A stretch of 35,778 nt of DNA from Ophiothrix spiculata (GCA_000969725.1 JXSR01S008674.1); one strand, 5' to 3'; counted from the stretch's first letter, positions 1 to 10,362 are shown. Notes: a model not told the origin generated them from the letters alone. A program made the numbers and translations.

Positions 1-144
1 CGGCGAAAAAGGTGTAAATTTTTCGAAGTAGTTTATTGACGTAATTTTGACCTTGATAATGGACGTGAAATCACTACGAAAGTCTCATGTATAAACCAGA
101 GACTTTAATACATATATACGCCAAAAAATGTATTATTCTGATAT

Positions 145-286
145 GTGTAAGTAGGTAAACAGTTGCAGTAAAGATGCCGTTGGCAACAATGGCCCCCATT
201 TAAGGACTGTAGCCAAGGCTACAGTCCCTAAAAACGTCTCGCTCGGCTGAATATCATGTTTACTGCAAGTTTTTACCTACTTGGTG
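145..286. repeat. Small foldback element with central palindrome
   Basis: Two inverted arms, about 149-176 and 255-282, share AGTAGGTAAA and GCAGTAAA followed by ATG in opposite orientation. Between them lies a palindrome, GGACTGTAGCC (204-214), AA, GGCTACAGTCC (217-227). A similar order of motifs (GTAAACATG then GGGACTGTAGCC) occurs once at 8186-8236, so this is probably a head-to-head arrangement of one dispersed repeat end. No coding capacity is visible. Confidence 0.6.
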
Positions 287-439
287 AGTTTTTACCCTCG
301 CTTCGTAATGCATGACTAACCCCTCCCATAATCCATGGTTCGAGTACCCGCAAAGGCAGTGGAAACTATTTATCTTTTCATGATTAAAAAATAGTTAGGA
401 TTCACATTTTCCTGAGCAGATGGATTCCCTTTATCCTTA

Positions 440-1077
440 AGCAGTCTTTCCCGGTACACACAGCCGTATCATGTGTTTGTTACGGTTCACCGTAACATTT
501 TCATACCCTGTCGCTGGCGACGTCCCATGGTTAAGGTCACGTTAGATCAAGTAATGCGTATTGAACAATAAATGTCACATTGGACCGTTACATTATTAAA
601 TGTTACTAGACCGTAACATAATGTCAATTTGACGAAAGTTACAAAATACCGTAACAATCAAATCGCCATTTTATCTTATCTTTGGGAACTTCCAATTTTT
701 AACAAACAGACCAACCCTGGAAAAAAAAAACACGACCCGGTAATTAACTACGTATATATATACAAATCACATTATGAAGCATCTATTTACAACGAAAAAA
801 TTACCTAAAAATTATTTTTTCCATGGTAAATCCACTCTAAAAGTGGTTTAATTTTACGTGAAATTCCGACCACAACGACCACTGTTTTGATGAGAACAAC
901 CTTCGAAGTCGGCCATTGATTTTGGTTTTTACATTTCTTTCAAATCTTGCGTCTAACGTTGCATTTCACGTCAATATGGTACTAAAAAATGTTAACATAT
1001 TAATTGGTAAAAGAGTGTATTATGTTACAGTGAACCGTAGCAAACAAATGTTAGGGCTGTGTGTACCGGGAAAGGCT
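440..1077. mobile_element. Non-autonomous element with ~55-bp terminal inverted repeats
   Basis: The segment 440-498 is matched in reverse complement by 1022-1077; both arms contain TTTCCCGGTACACACAGCC and TACGGTTCAC. The match is imperfect, with a few substitutions and small gaps. The interior has further GTTACGG/CCGTAAC inverted motifs near 480-650. The open frame at 916-1179 runs into the right arm and has no recognisable domain, so I treat it as non-coding. Superfamily and target duplication were not determined. Confidence 0.6.
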
Positions 1078-1369
1078 ATTAAGGTACCTTTTGCTGTAAG
1101 CGTCACATACACAGATTCAAGGTTAACCCTTTTAACAATAGAGATCAATGATTATTGCATTCGACTTTTTTTAATGTAAATTTTCTCAAAATAACGATAT
1201 CTAAACAACTCTGTATTATGTATTACTATACAACACACCATTTGACTGAATGTAACCGTTGTCTACTAAAGGGGTGAGAGATTTTTACCACACCTTTTTC
1301 AGATATACTTTTTATGACGTATGGAACCGAAAAAAATATAAAGGCCAGTACATACTTTTTAGCACTTAA

Positions 1370-1973
1370 CCCTTGTTCTCCGAAGTAGGGTTGTTGTTGC
1401 AACCCCCCTAAGGTTTATTCCCCGCTTCATAAAAACGCAAAAGCAACCGGCCCAAGGCATTTGCGTAATCTCGTTTACATCCTCGGCCTCTGCGGTCATT
1501 TTGATGAAAAAATCTAGGGGGTACCACGTAAGGTGGGGTTAGGGTAGGCCGTCAAAGTTGGGGTGTAGTTGGTGAAATCCCGGAAATTTTCAAGCTGCCA
1601 TTTTGATAAAATTTATGCACGCTATAAGACTCAAACTTACAAGACATTCCCTTCATTATTAGCAAAAAGCAAAAAAGAGGACAAAAATTTGATATTTAGA
1701 ACTTTAATAGCAAAATTTTGATTTTGGTGACCATTTTCGCCATAATGCAATTTTACCTGATTTTCCAATCGGAAAATATTTTATGACGTCATAATTACGT
1801 AACGCCGTGGCCGATTTTGATGATCTTGGTATCGTTGGGTAGGAGAGGGTCTTACCTATCTATTCTAAGCAAAATCAAGTTTATAGGGGGTTCTGTTCTA
1901 AAATATTAGGGGGTGAAACATCCCCCCCCCCCTTCGGAGGATGTGTTACAAAAAATAGCGTAGGAACTAAGGG
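1370..1973. mobile_element. piggyBac-like MITE with TTAA target duplication (repeat R1, copy 1)
   Basis: The element begins CCCTTGTTC just after TTAA (1366-1369) and ends GAACTAAGGG just before TTAA (1974-1977). The ends are short inverted repeats differing by one inserted base. TTAA target sites with CCC-starting termini are the hallmark of the piggyBac superfamily. The 604-bp body has no transposase frame, so it would be non-autonomous. Related bodies occur at 17361-17817, 25173-25585 and, partially, 30948-31110. A C homopolymer lies at about 1922-1932. Confidence 0.6.
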
Positions 1974-1979
1974 TTAAGT

Positions 1980-2017
1980 ATATATACGTGTTACAAAAAT
2001 AGCCTGGGTAGACGAAC
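1980..2017. repeat. R1-associated outer terminal repeat fragment
   Basis: The stretch GTTACAAAAATAGCC followed by GGGTAGACGA is a diverged inverse match of the sequence at 16716-16746 (CGTCTACTTAAGCTATTTTT) and its B copy near 24527. It appears to be an outer end of the R1 repeat family lying just beyond the TTAA-bounded core. Confidence 0.4.
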
Positions 2018-3271
2018 AAAGTAACGCACTACATTCTTAACAAAAAAGACTGGATTATGTTTGTAGAACTTTCAACTAAATAATTCATGGATAAGAAGCT
2101 GAAAAGAAAATGTCACTTTACAAATGTTGAATTTTACTTTCATTTACTTTACATCAGTCTTTTTTCTATTTTTTAAGTTCTCTATGGGAACATTAACCGA
2201 ATAAATGTCATTTTTTCCCGTTCGATGCAAAATTTTAACTAGTCATAAATTAGTTAGAACACGGTGTCTGCTTTCAAATCAAACCCTTAATTAAATTTAC
2301 TTAACATACACACACTTTACGTGTTCTCCGAACAGTTTTCTTATCAAAAATGATGCCCGCAAAGAACGTTAAATAAATATTAACAGGGCCACTTTGCGTA
2401 AAGATTTTCAACGATTTTCAATCGTTGATAAACCACTATGGGATTGGTAACAACCCCACACCTTAGAAATCCAAAATTAATTTTAATTTTTCGTACATTT
2501 AGTTGTCTTTACTTTGAAGAAAGGGTTATGACATTTTTTTTAATTCGTTTAAAAAAAACGAGCAGATTATGGTAAAAACACTAGTTTGGTAAACTAACTA
2601 CGTATATTTGTTGACTTAATATTCTGTCGCATGTGATTACAGACGGAATATAGGTAATATAAGTAGTTTCTGCCTAAAAATTAACCGGAATTTGTAATGA
2701 TGTTGCCTTTGAGATCGGATTATTTTACTATTCATTGTTTGTTTATGCCAAGAGTAAGCTACTTGTAGAGCAGATATTTTTTAGAGAAAATGGGCTTATG
2801 AATACAAAGGTAAAGATATTTGAATACAATTATTGCGTCCATTACATATGAAATTAAAAGTCTTTTTTATTATTATTTACTTTAAAGAAGATGATAATAC
2901 GATATTTTTAACGGAAAATGAAAGTTGAGGAAAGCTGTTTTGTTTTTCGCTTTTGTGCGAATAATAAATTTGATTATATTGATGATTATATTGCAGGAAC
3001 TGAATTATTACGAATGGATTATAAATTATGGACGATTACGTTTCAGAAACTGAATAATTACCAATTGCCTAGTATAACAAACAAGTGTTTTCCATTTATT
3101 TCTTGCAATCATAATGCTTATTATACCAACTGTGATGTCACTCCAATAAATCTTGCACATTTTAGAACAATTATTTTACGGAGTGTATGTGCATTAAGAT
3201 AAGCAAAGAAAAATGAAAATCTTTCTCTCTTTATAATGGTATTTATCACAGCGTCCCTTTTACTAATATTG
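2018..3271. other. AT-rich DNA with no supported feature
   Basis: I see no repeat copy, RNA gene or convincing coding frame here. A 94-codon plus-strand frame at 2918-3202 has low-complexity, AT-driven composition and overlaps an equally long opposite frame. A small hairpin CAACGATT/AATCGTTG lies near 2409-2427. Confidence 0.5.
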
Positions 3272-3632
3272 TTTACATTAGCCCAGTTCAAATGTTCTGT
3301 CCGTGCATAACAATGCATTTTGTAATCCGTAGTAAAATATTTTGTTAACCCATTACTTATTCTATTCACTGGAGTCAATAAGTATAGATAATCCCCACTT
3401 GAGAAATTGCAATCCTTGACAGTCCTTTTGTGTTTACATGATAAAAAGCACATCTAAAAGACTCTAAGCGTTATGCTTTTCGTCAAAGACAATAGCCTAT
3501 CCTATACTTTGATTGACAGGCCTCTTTTGTAAGGTAAAATTAATTCGATACTATTATTGTCATTTACGATTTAGTTAACAAAATCCTTTGTCCTTTAATG
3601 AGATATCGGACAGAACATTTGAACTAGACTAC
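3272..3632. repeat. Imperfect inverted repeat, possible MITE
   Basis: AGTTCAAATGTTCTGTCC at 3285-3302 is repeated exactly in reverse complement at 3608-3625. Weaker inverted similarity extends inward, including TTTTGTTAAC near 3340 and GTTAACAAAA near 3575. The arms enclose about 300 bp. The 110-codon minus-strand frame at 3121-3453 partly overlaps this element and is therefore not called as a gene. Confidence 0.45.
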
Positions 3633-3689
3633 TCTATACGATGCATTTAAAGATCAATACCAAGTACGTATTTGACGGCATACTATTCT

Positions 3690-3870
3690 CATTTAAGCTG
3701 CCATCAATGTCCCATTCTGGACCAAAGACAAGATGCCACTTTCCGATGTATTTTATGAAAAACATTTAAACAGGTGTAAGTCTTGATAGAACTGACACTT
3801 TACAATTTTACTACATCCTGGTGTTTAAAAGTCACTTTGAAAGGCGGTATTGAATAAGGCAGTAACGAGA
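3690..3870. repeat. Old ~150-bp repeat R4, copy 1
   Basis: Contains CTTGATAGAACTGACAC and then a motif like GGTATTGAATAA. The same order with substitutions recurs at 4690-4870, and a related core occurs in both units of the large duplication near 15.5 and 24.1 kb. Conservation is weak but ordered. Confidence 0.4.
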
Positions 3871-4641
3871 GATAGGAAGGTGAGAAGTAAAGGATATATT
3901 ACTATTTCCAACATACATGTCTACTACATACAGGTGCTCAGTGACTATCCAGAAAGATACACACTTTGACTAAGTATATGTAGACAGGGATTTTCTTCTA
4001 ATGCACAACTGGCGATGTTCAATACAAACAATTGATCCTTATTTCCTTATCTCAGTCTTCAAAACAGAAAATTCAGAAAATAAAATAAAACAAAAAAAAA
4101 GGATTTCTATCATTTTTAATGATTGAGAAGTTAAAAAAGAAAGCATTCAAAGTAAAGTCAATGAACCAATATTGAATTATTGAATCTTGTGGATTAATCA
4201 AAAAGATGTGATTCTTGACTACAACGTTAACATTATTGGTTTGCTAACGTACAGGAGAACCTTGGTTTTGGATTCAATGTACTTGCTTTATATTCCCATA
4301 TGATTTGGTTGCATGTTAAGTGGATATAAATCACAATTCAGAGATTCTATTAGATTTAATACATACAGTGCTCACCTACATTGGTGCTGCCTTTTATGTT
4401 GAAAAATTGAATATCACGTACAATTAGTTGAATGCTTTTAGACGTACTTAATAAGTGGGACTGAAACACGTTTGGTCTGATTTCCCTTGGTAATATTTCG
4501 ACACGAGATTACAAATGGAATAAATTGAGCTATTTTATTCTTTGTAGTGAAACTTACATTACAATGAAGTATACGTCTTTAATTAAATTATATAATAATG
4601 AAACTGGAAAAAATATGGAGTCTTCTTGGTTATCATTGTTT

Positions 4642-4870
4642 CTAATCTGAATCATGCAAAGCGTAATGATCCATTTCGACTCTTTGACAGCGCGACACTC
4701 TTACCAATGCAACCATCGAAGTAGACAAGATGACAGTTTTCGTTAAAATCACCATAAAACTTTCACACAGAATGAAATCTTGACAGAACTGACACGTTTC
4801 AATTAAGCTAATTCCTCCTGTCTGACAGGCCGGCATTCCAATTGTTCAAAACACGATATTGAATAACACA
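4642..4870 (-). repeat. Old repeat R4, copy 2, with a small minus-strand open frame
   Basis: Shares the order CTTGACAGAACTGACAC and then GATATTGAATAA with the copy 1 kb upstream. The minus strand is open for 64 codons (4642-4836), with a Cys-rich start (CQFCQDF) and then a hydrophobic run (ILTKTVILSTSMVALV). A donor-like GCATTG|GTAAGAGT interrupts the frame. It could be a decayed exon, but no family is recognised and the other R4 copies do not keep the frame. Confidence 0.3.
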
Positions 4871-5194
4871 CGATTCACGAGATACCCATGTGAGAAGGTA
4901 ATGCTTTTATTACCTACGGTAATTCCTGTTTACTTCAAAAGGGTGTTGGGGTGACTATTAAGTCAGATATATGCTTATTCGGAATGCATTTGGACAGCAT
5001 TTTGGTTGGGTTGCCATATTAACTTCAAGTCCACTGCTTTAAGTCTGTCTTTTTAACGAGAAAACAATTAACTTGAGAAACATAAAAAATACGAAAATAT
5101 TTCAATCCACCTATTATAATATTGACAGCGATATTAATATTTATCAATCAGTAGATAAAAATACAACAATTTCATTGGTTAATAGCTGAAAAGG
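4871..5194. other. AT-rich DNA with no supported feature
   Basis: No coding frame, RNA gene or repeat copy recognised. Confidence 0.5.
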
Positions 5195-5630
5195 ATATTT
5201 CCGTATCGTATCATAACTTCAGAGTTCTATATGATACGAAATCCTCTATGTGATACGAAAACTCGTATCATACAGCTCGTTGTGCGTGCGAGACTAACAG
5301 CCACGCGTTTTCCTACGTGATGCCGATGGAAACGACGCGTATAGCTGTCAATCAAACCCGGATTATTACAAATCTAAAATTGATTGCAATGTTATAGAAA
5401 TATAAAAAATACAATTTTCCAAGCAATTTTCCTAGTATTTTCAAATTTTTGCTATCAACGTTTCTGTTTACTGAGTGATAAATTCGTTATCCCCTGTTTG
5501 TTCTCATGCAATACGAAAAATATTAATTGTTTGGGTTCGTATCACATTCGGCTTTCAGCCTTGTGTGATACGAACCCAAACCATTAATATTTTCTCGTAT
5601 TGCATGAACAAACAGGGGATAATTAATAAT
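5195..5630. repeat. Foldback region with a ~59-nt hairpin
   Basis: The arms 5488-5546 and 5564-5622 are near-complete reverse complements with a few mismatches and small indels; both include GTTTGGGTTCGTATCACA or its complement. The loop has its own GGCTttcAGCC stem. Upstream, further TGATACGA/TCGTATCA inverted pairs (5207-5238, 5252-5272) use the same motif, suggesting one larger foldback unit. A degenerate relative lies at 32496-32605. The overlapping open frames at 5384-5729 follow from the hairpin and are not called. Confidence 0.7.
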
Positions 5631-6398
5631 GTAACAGACAACAAGACGAGGAGCATCTTTTCTTCAATTTTCTCTTTTCGCGCAAACAGAGTACAATTGA
5701 CGAACAAATGGCTGTTGTTATATATTTAAATGTAAATTAAAATAGCAAAACAGCGTTTAGGTAAAAGCCGGATCTTCGTATGGTACAAGACGATATGTTT
5801 TGTAGCCTTAAGGGTTGATGACGTCCATGTTCGATTGGCATGAACAAAAAGAATGTTTTAATGTTTTTGGGAAGACAAACGTGTTTTTAATACGATGACT
5901 ATAAAAACAAGTGGAAAAAAATCACGTAAATGAGTTTTTTAGCTGATTTATGGGTCTTAACCAAACAAAACGGGTGCTTTGTGTACTGTTACTATGCAAT
6001 TTGACAGAAATTAATTGACTTCTGACAGAAATCACTCACCTGTACTATTATTACAGGCGTTTAGATTATGCCTATAATAACATCATCAACAGCTTATTAC
6101 AAATGCAGACATAAAACCCAGTGTATAAGGGGAGGGTGGGGGGCGTTCAAATATGAAATAGATATTGTAAGTTTCACGCTGCGACAGCTGGTGTATTTGA
6201 TACAGTGATAAATAAAGTGTTCAATAACACATAAACAATGATGGCCTTTTTTGGAAAATATCATTATATATTAAGTACCTGCGACAAGATACGATGATTG
6301 CCGAGTCCATACTACATTTTTAGGCCCTATATGAAATTTGGCAAGTTAGGAATACGATTGAAATTAAAAAATAGTGCAAAACTCATTGCAAATATGTG
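5631..6398. other. No supported feature
   Basis: AT-rich sequence with a short G-rich patch near 6128-6144. I find no coding frame or repeat copy. Confidence 0.5.
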
Positions 6399-7026
6399 CA
6401 CTCTTAGAAGGCCGGGATCAAATATACGAGTAGTTTTCGGGATCATTTTATTTTGATCCTTTAAGGATCACTTTTGATCCTTTAAGGATTTTGCGGATCA
6501 ATATATACAAATGGATCAAATTCACCAGGATCATTTTTGATCCTTTTTAAGGATCATTTTATTTTGATCCTTTTTGATTACAATACCAAAGTTTTGATCC
6601 GTATTTCTGGATTACTTTGATCACATTTTGATACCGCGTTTGGATGCAACGTGATGTTTTGTTTCATATTTGAGTACACCCCATTACCGCTACACAGCGG
6701 GGAATGTATACTATGGTGTAACATGTATAAATACGTTGATTTCATCACACAGTCCCGTGGTCAAGTGGTTAGAGCATTGGTCTCGTAATTACCAGCAGGT
6801 AAAAGTGCGGCGTGGGTTCAAACCCTGCTAGGGTCACTTCAGTGTGATGTTTTTATGCAGATCGATCTTTTTTATAAGAAATATTTGATCCTTTTTTCGG
6901 ATCAAAAATTGTGATCCTTATTTTGGGATCATTTTGATCCTTAAAGGGAAAGCTCATATTTGATACCTAAAAAGGATCAAAATTGATCCTTTTTGTCTCA
7001 TATTTGATACTTTCTTTCTAAGAGTG
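6399..7026. mobile_element. CACT-ended MITE with GATC-rich arms and a tRNA-like core
   Basis: The ends are exact 11-bp inverted repeats, CACTCTTAGAA (6399-6409) and TTCTAAGAGTG (7016-7026), flanked by TG on both sides, a probable 2-bp target duplication. Both arms are filled with about twenty TTGATCC/GGATCAA motifs, some as the palindrome GATCCTTTAAGGATC. Subterminal motif arrays of this type often bind transposase in CACTA-group and hAT elements. The interior carries a tRNA-like sequence at 6751-6840. There is no transposase frame. A right-end fragment of the same family lies at 10236-10362. Confidence 0.7.
6751..6840 (+). pseudogene. tRNA-Thr(CGT)-like pseudogene inside a MITE
   Basis: A good pol III A box, TGGTCAAGTGG (6758-6768), and B box, GGTTCAAACCC (6815-6825), are present in order. 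The anticodon-arm region reads GGTCTCGTAA, like metazoan tRNA-Thr with anticodon CGT. It is not a normal tRNA. The acceptor ends pair poorly, the best anticodon stem leaves a 9-nt loop, and the A-to-B spacing is stretched by roughly ten bases. It is flanked by CATCACAC (6743-6750) and GTGTGATG (6842-6849), an inverted pair that would extend a stem outside the tRNA-like fold. It may be a tRNA-derived SINE head or a captured tRNA pseudogene. Confidence 0.6.
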
Positions 7027-7059
7027 TGTTTTACCCCAATTTACGATAACGCCGTAATG

Positions 7060-7098
7060 CAAGATACGGTAAACTTGCATTTAGTTTACCGTATCTTG
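7060..7098. repeat. Perfect 16-bp hairpin
   Basis: CAAGATACGGTAAACT (7060-7075) and AGTTTACCGTATCTTG (7083-7098) are exact reverse complements around a 7-nt loop. It starts 34 bp outside the CACT-ended element. Function unknown. Confidence 0.75.
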
Positions 7099-8185
7099 GT
7101 AATGGGTTCTTTATACTAGTAATGTTTTCTGTAACTTGAGATAATTTTTCTGTCCGAGAAAGACCTTGACGTTAATGCCTACTAGTTTACCTCTTCTATT
7201 CGGGGTAATTAAAAAAAACATTCGCTAAAGCAAAATCTAGTTTTAGGGGCTTACCCAACACTTTCAGAGATGAGTACCCGGTGCTTTACAATAGCGTCCT
7301 TTCCCGCAAACCGTAATGGCGTATCACAGTCCACTCAACAAGATACTGTAATTAACCTTATGATAATGGTGCATTTTTATTGATAGGACAATATGAAGTG
7401 CTTGGTAATGGTAACACTTCTATTGAATGCATTTGAGCTATCCGCCATAATTCACGGTATTAGAAGTCACATGCAGAGGATCTGCCGTAAGGAATATAAT
7501 GTATTTTCTCGGATTCTTAAATTGGAGACCATGAGTGTGATTATAAACTTGGGTAAAACTACAACTTTGATATGCTTCGTGACCATGCAATGGTTTTAGA
7601 CATGTTTGTCCTCAAATGTGTCCAAATTCGATGTTTTAACTTATAAAGCTTCATATCTCGACTTTCAGATTCTGCCTATTTAGGTCGACATCTTTGACAT
7701 AAACAACGTGTTTTTTTAATGTTGTTATCCTTACAATTTAATAAAAAGTACATGTGCGGTTAAAGGAGTGTCACAGCAAGTCTTTTTCGTACAAAAAGAA
7801 TAATTTTATAAAAAGGATTGATTTTAGTGAGCGATATTAACAACGGAAAATATGACTGTAAAATGGCGTGCTATTGCCTATATTGTCGTTGTCCTCAAGA
7901 CAATTTAATGATGTGATTTAAAACAACATACATAATTATTTCATTAGTGTTTGTTATTTAACATGTGAAATTTGGAAAGAAATCGGTTTACGGAAACACA
8001 TGAATCTTTAAGGTTTCCGCGAAAACGGCATGAGATTTTCTGTCGTAACCTGTTAATGCCATTTTGACCATGTTCTTGTCACTAAAATCATTAATAAATG
8101 CTTGTGTATAATTTAGAGTCTTTACTCTTTATGACAACTAAAATTGTGGTTATCAAACATATGTAAATTGGCCAACACTTGTAGT
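7099..8185. other. No supported feature
   Basis: AT-rich. A 68-codon plus-strand frame at 7393-7599 has no recognisable motif and is not called. No repeat copies were recognised. Confidence 0.45.
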
Positions 8186-8240
8186 AAACATGGCATCCCG
8201 CTCTATCGCTTACTTAAAGGGACTGTAGCCTTAAGGCGAT
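8186..8240. repeat. Single arm of the foldback repeat seen at 145-286
   Basis: GTAAACATGGCATCC followed by TTAAAGGGACTGTAGCC repeats, in one orientation only, the motif order found twice head-to-head near the window start. Its far end is not defined. The 141-codon minus-strand frame at 8214-8639 terminates within it and shows no domain, so it is left uncalled. Confidence 0.45.
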
Positions 8241-8640
8241 CATTGTTAAATGTAAAGTGGTCATTTTTCGATACACACAATTGACACTTATCCGGGTCAT
8301 CATAATTAACAAAGAAGAATGATGAAACAGAAAATATGAGACGCATCTCCAGTTATCGAAAAAACTATAATCATCAATCGACTGTAAAAAAGGCGAGTAC
8401 ATTTTTTTCATTTGGTGTAATTCTAGCAGCATTACAAGATGATACGCGCGCAAGATAAAACGTATATTTTTGCTTTTAATAGTTGCAACCGCATTTTTAA
8501 ATGGCGCGCGCATAAAAAAGATTTTTAGAAATGTTTGTTGAACTGTTAAAACTAAGTTAAATGGTATATCGTCTGCGTTGTTGAAAAAGGACACCGAATC
8601 AAGAACAGTAATGGGTAATTTGCATTGCTTAATTTGCATT

Positions 8641-9429
8641 GCTTTATTCCCCTGACTATCGGTTAATTATTCCCATAAACATACACAATTTAGTACCAAG
8701 TTGTAACTGGGGGCGTTTATTAAATTGATATTGATTTAAGATGCTTCAAAGGTCTGATTAATGGAGGTTCGGAGAGGTGAACATTATTCTCAACGCTTTC
8801 TTCTCCTCGGTTTGGAACTTCTAAAGCACAGTCATAGGTGGGTCACATACATATATCAAAAAATTAATTAATTAGTAAGTCGACTCTTTTATCGATTATA
8901 GATTGGTGTATACAGGCGGAGATATTCAGATGATCATTTTTGATCAAAAATAACATATTTAACTGCAGAATACGGGAATCCAGGCTGCTAGTTTATTGCC
9001 GTTAGAATACGGTTAATGGCAAAAAAAAAGGAAAAAAAATCTTTAATCTGTATTTCATTCATGCCAAAAAAAAAACCCATCAAGACTTCAGAAATATTAT
9101 AACGGCATTTTATTTTTAAGCATGTTGTTACTTAGCGGTAAATATTTTGCAGCTGGGTTCTAAGTAATTCAATTGCTTAAACGTAGTTTTTAACAGTATG
9201 TGGTTCACAATTTACTTTGCTTTTGGTCGATGTCGATTTAAGGTCATAATTTAAACGCCATAAATCCTTAAAAATGCCCAAGGTATCAAATATGCTGACA
9301 CTGTTATAGAAAACAAAATCCAGTTTTTTTAACGGTGTAATACCGGAATCCAAGCTGTCTTTGCTGTACATACCGCTTTGAAAAGTGTTTGATTTACCGT
9401 ATTATACCGTTAAAATTCGAATTGTTTTT
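8641..9429. other. No gene recognised; short dispersed motif
   Basis: GGAATCCAGGCTG near 8975 and CGGAATCCAAGCTG near 9345 are similar, and a weaker relative follows the next MITE near 9745. This may be an old repeat into which the 9430-9702 MITE inserted. Otherwise featureless AT-rich DNA. Confidence 0.35.
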
Positions 9430-9702
9430 CACTGCAAGAAAGTTGGGCAATTTTGGTGTGATTTCGCCAAACGTTGATGAAGTATACATCCCTACCAACG
9501 TTGGGCAAAACACAAATAACACTGTCGGGCGCACATCCCTGCGCTATTGTTGGGCAAAACTATTTTGGCGGAAATGCGAGTCCACCTGCCATCTGTGGGG
9601 TAAAAGTGATCCAAATTGTGGCAAAAGTGTCTGTTCTACGGTGCTTTTTTAGTTTGCCCAACAGTTGGTAGGGATGTATATTTGGCCAACTTTCTTGCAG
9701 TG
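9430..9702. mobile_element. CACT-ended MITE with GTTGGGCAAA subterminal repeats
   Basis: The ends are CACTGCAAGAAAGTTGG (9430-9446) and CCAACTTTCTTGCAGTG (9686-9702), an exact 17-bp inverted repeat, with TT on both sides as a possible 2-bp target duplication. A second inverted pair lies inside: ATACATCCCTACCAAC near 9484 and GTTGGTAGGGATGTAT near 9664. GTTGGGCAAA or its complement recurs several times. The 87- and 65-codon frames in it (9389-9671) lie within the element and have no domain. The ends and motif relate it to the element at 22985-23219. Confidence 0.75.
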
Positions 9703-10001
9703 TTCTATTTTATCAAAAAAGAACATTTTTTTAACGGTTTATGCCGGAAATACTAGCAGTTGGGATTCCAATAAAGCCGGCGATAAAACATAATTAAAAC
9801 GGGATTATTTATCAGTACAGTGCAAGCATTTGTTGTATATTAATAATCAGCTAGTGTGCCTGCAAGAACCACGGCGTGTTTCGAGAAAATATCATTTCTA
9901 GAGCACAGTAATTGACACTGTAATGACATTTCCTGTGCAGCTGAACAGAATATTCAACATATTCAATTCAATTGTATGTACTTGCCCTTGACACAACTTA
10001 T

Positions 10002-10062
10002 ATGTGCTCATTGTACCATATCTGATAATAGCATACATCAGATATGCTACAAGGAGCAACAT
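10002..10062. repeat. Pre-miRNA-sized hairpin
   Basis: The arms 10002-10026 and 10037-10062 pair over about 25 bp with two mismatches and one bulge around a 10-nt loop. CATATCTGAT and ATCAGATATG form the uninterrupted inner stem. Size and shape resemble a miRNA precursor, but nothing shows transcription, and it may be a MITE remnant. Confidence 0.55.
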
Positions 10063-10235
10063 GTACGAGCCGACAACTGCACCCTTTTGCCGCGGCGGTC
10101 CACAATTATTATATATGCCAGGGGCTAGTTAAAAGACAACACGGGGAAATGTAATTGGGTAGACTTCCTTCACAGAGCTAGGTGCTCAATTGAGCAATTG
10201 AATGTCTCGGAGGTATTTGAATAAACTTATATCAA

Positions 10236-10362
10236 AAAGGAGTGTATTTGATCCGAAAAGGATCAACTTTGAGGAGAATTTTGGATCAAAATTGATCCCA
10301 AAAAGGGTAAGCTCATATTTGATACTTTATGGGATCAATTTGATCCTTTCTTTTTAAGAGTG
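10236..10362. mobile_element. Right-end fragment of the GATC-rich CACT MITE
   Basis: Shares GCTCATATTTGATAC, repeated GGATCAA/TTGATCC motifs and the terminus TTAAGAGTG with 6900-7026. No matching left terminus is present, so this copy is truncated or internally deleted. It lacks the tRNA-like core. Confidence 0.65.

Noticed and set aside
916..1179. 87-codon plus-strand frame
   Set aside because: Crosses the right inverted arm of the 440-1077 element; no domain.
3121..3453. 110-codon minus-strand open frame
   Set aside because: Overlaps an inverted repeat and another frame on the opposite strand; no recognisable motif or second copy with a preserved frame.
6651..6854. GTGATGTTTT direct repeat around the tRNA-like sequence as a SINE target duplication
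   Set aside because: The tRNA-like part would sit at the wrong end for its orientation: a SINE has its tRNA head at the 5' end, but here most of the enclosed DNA lies upstream of it.
8214..8639. 141-codon minus-strand open frame
   Set aside because: No domain, composition follows the local AT bias, and it terminates inside a dispersed repeat arm.
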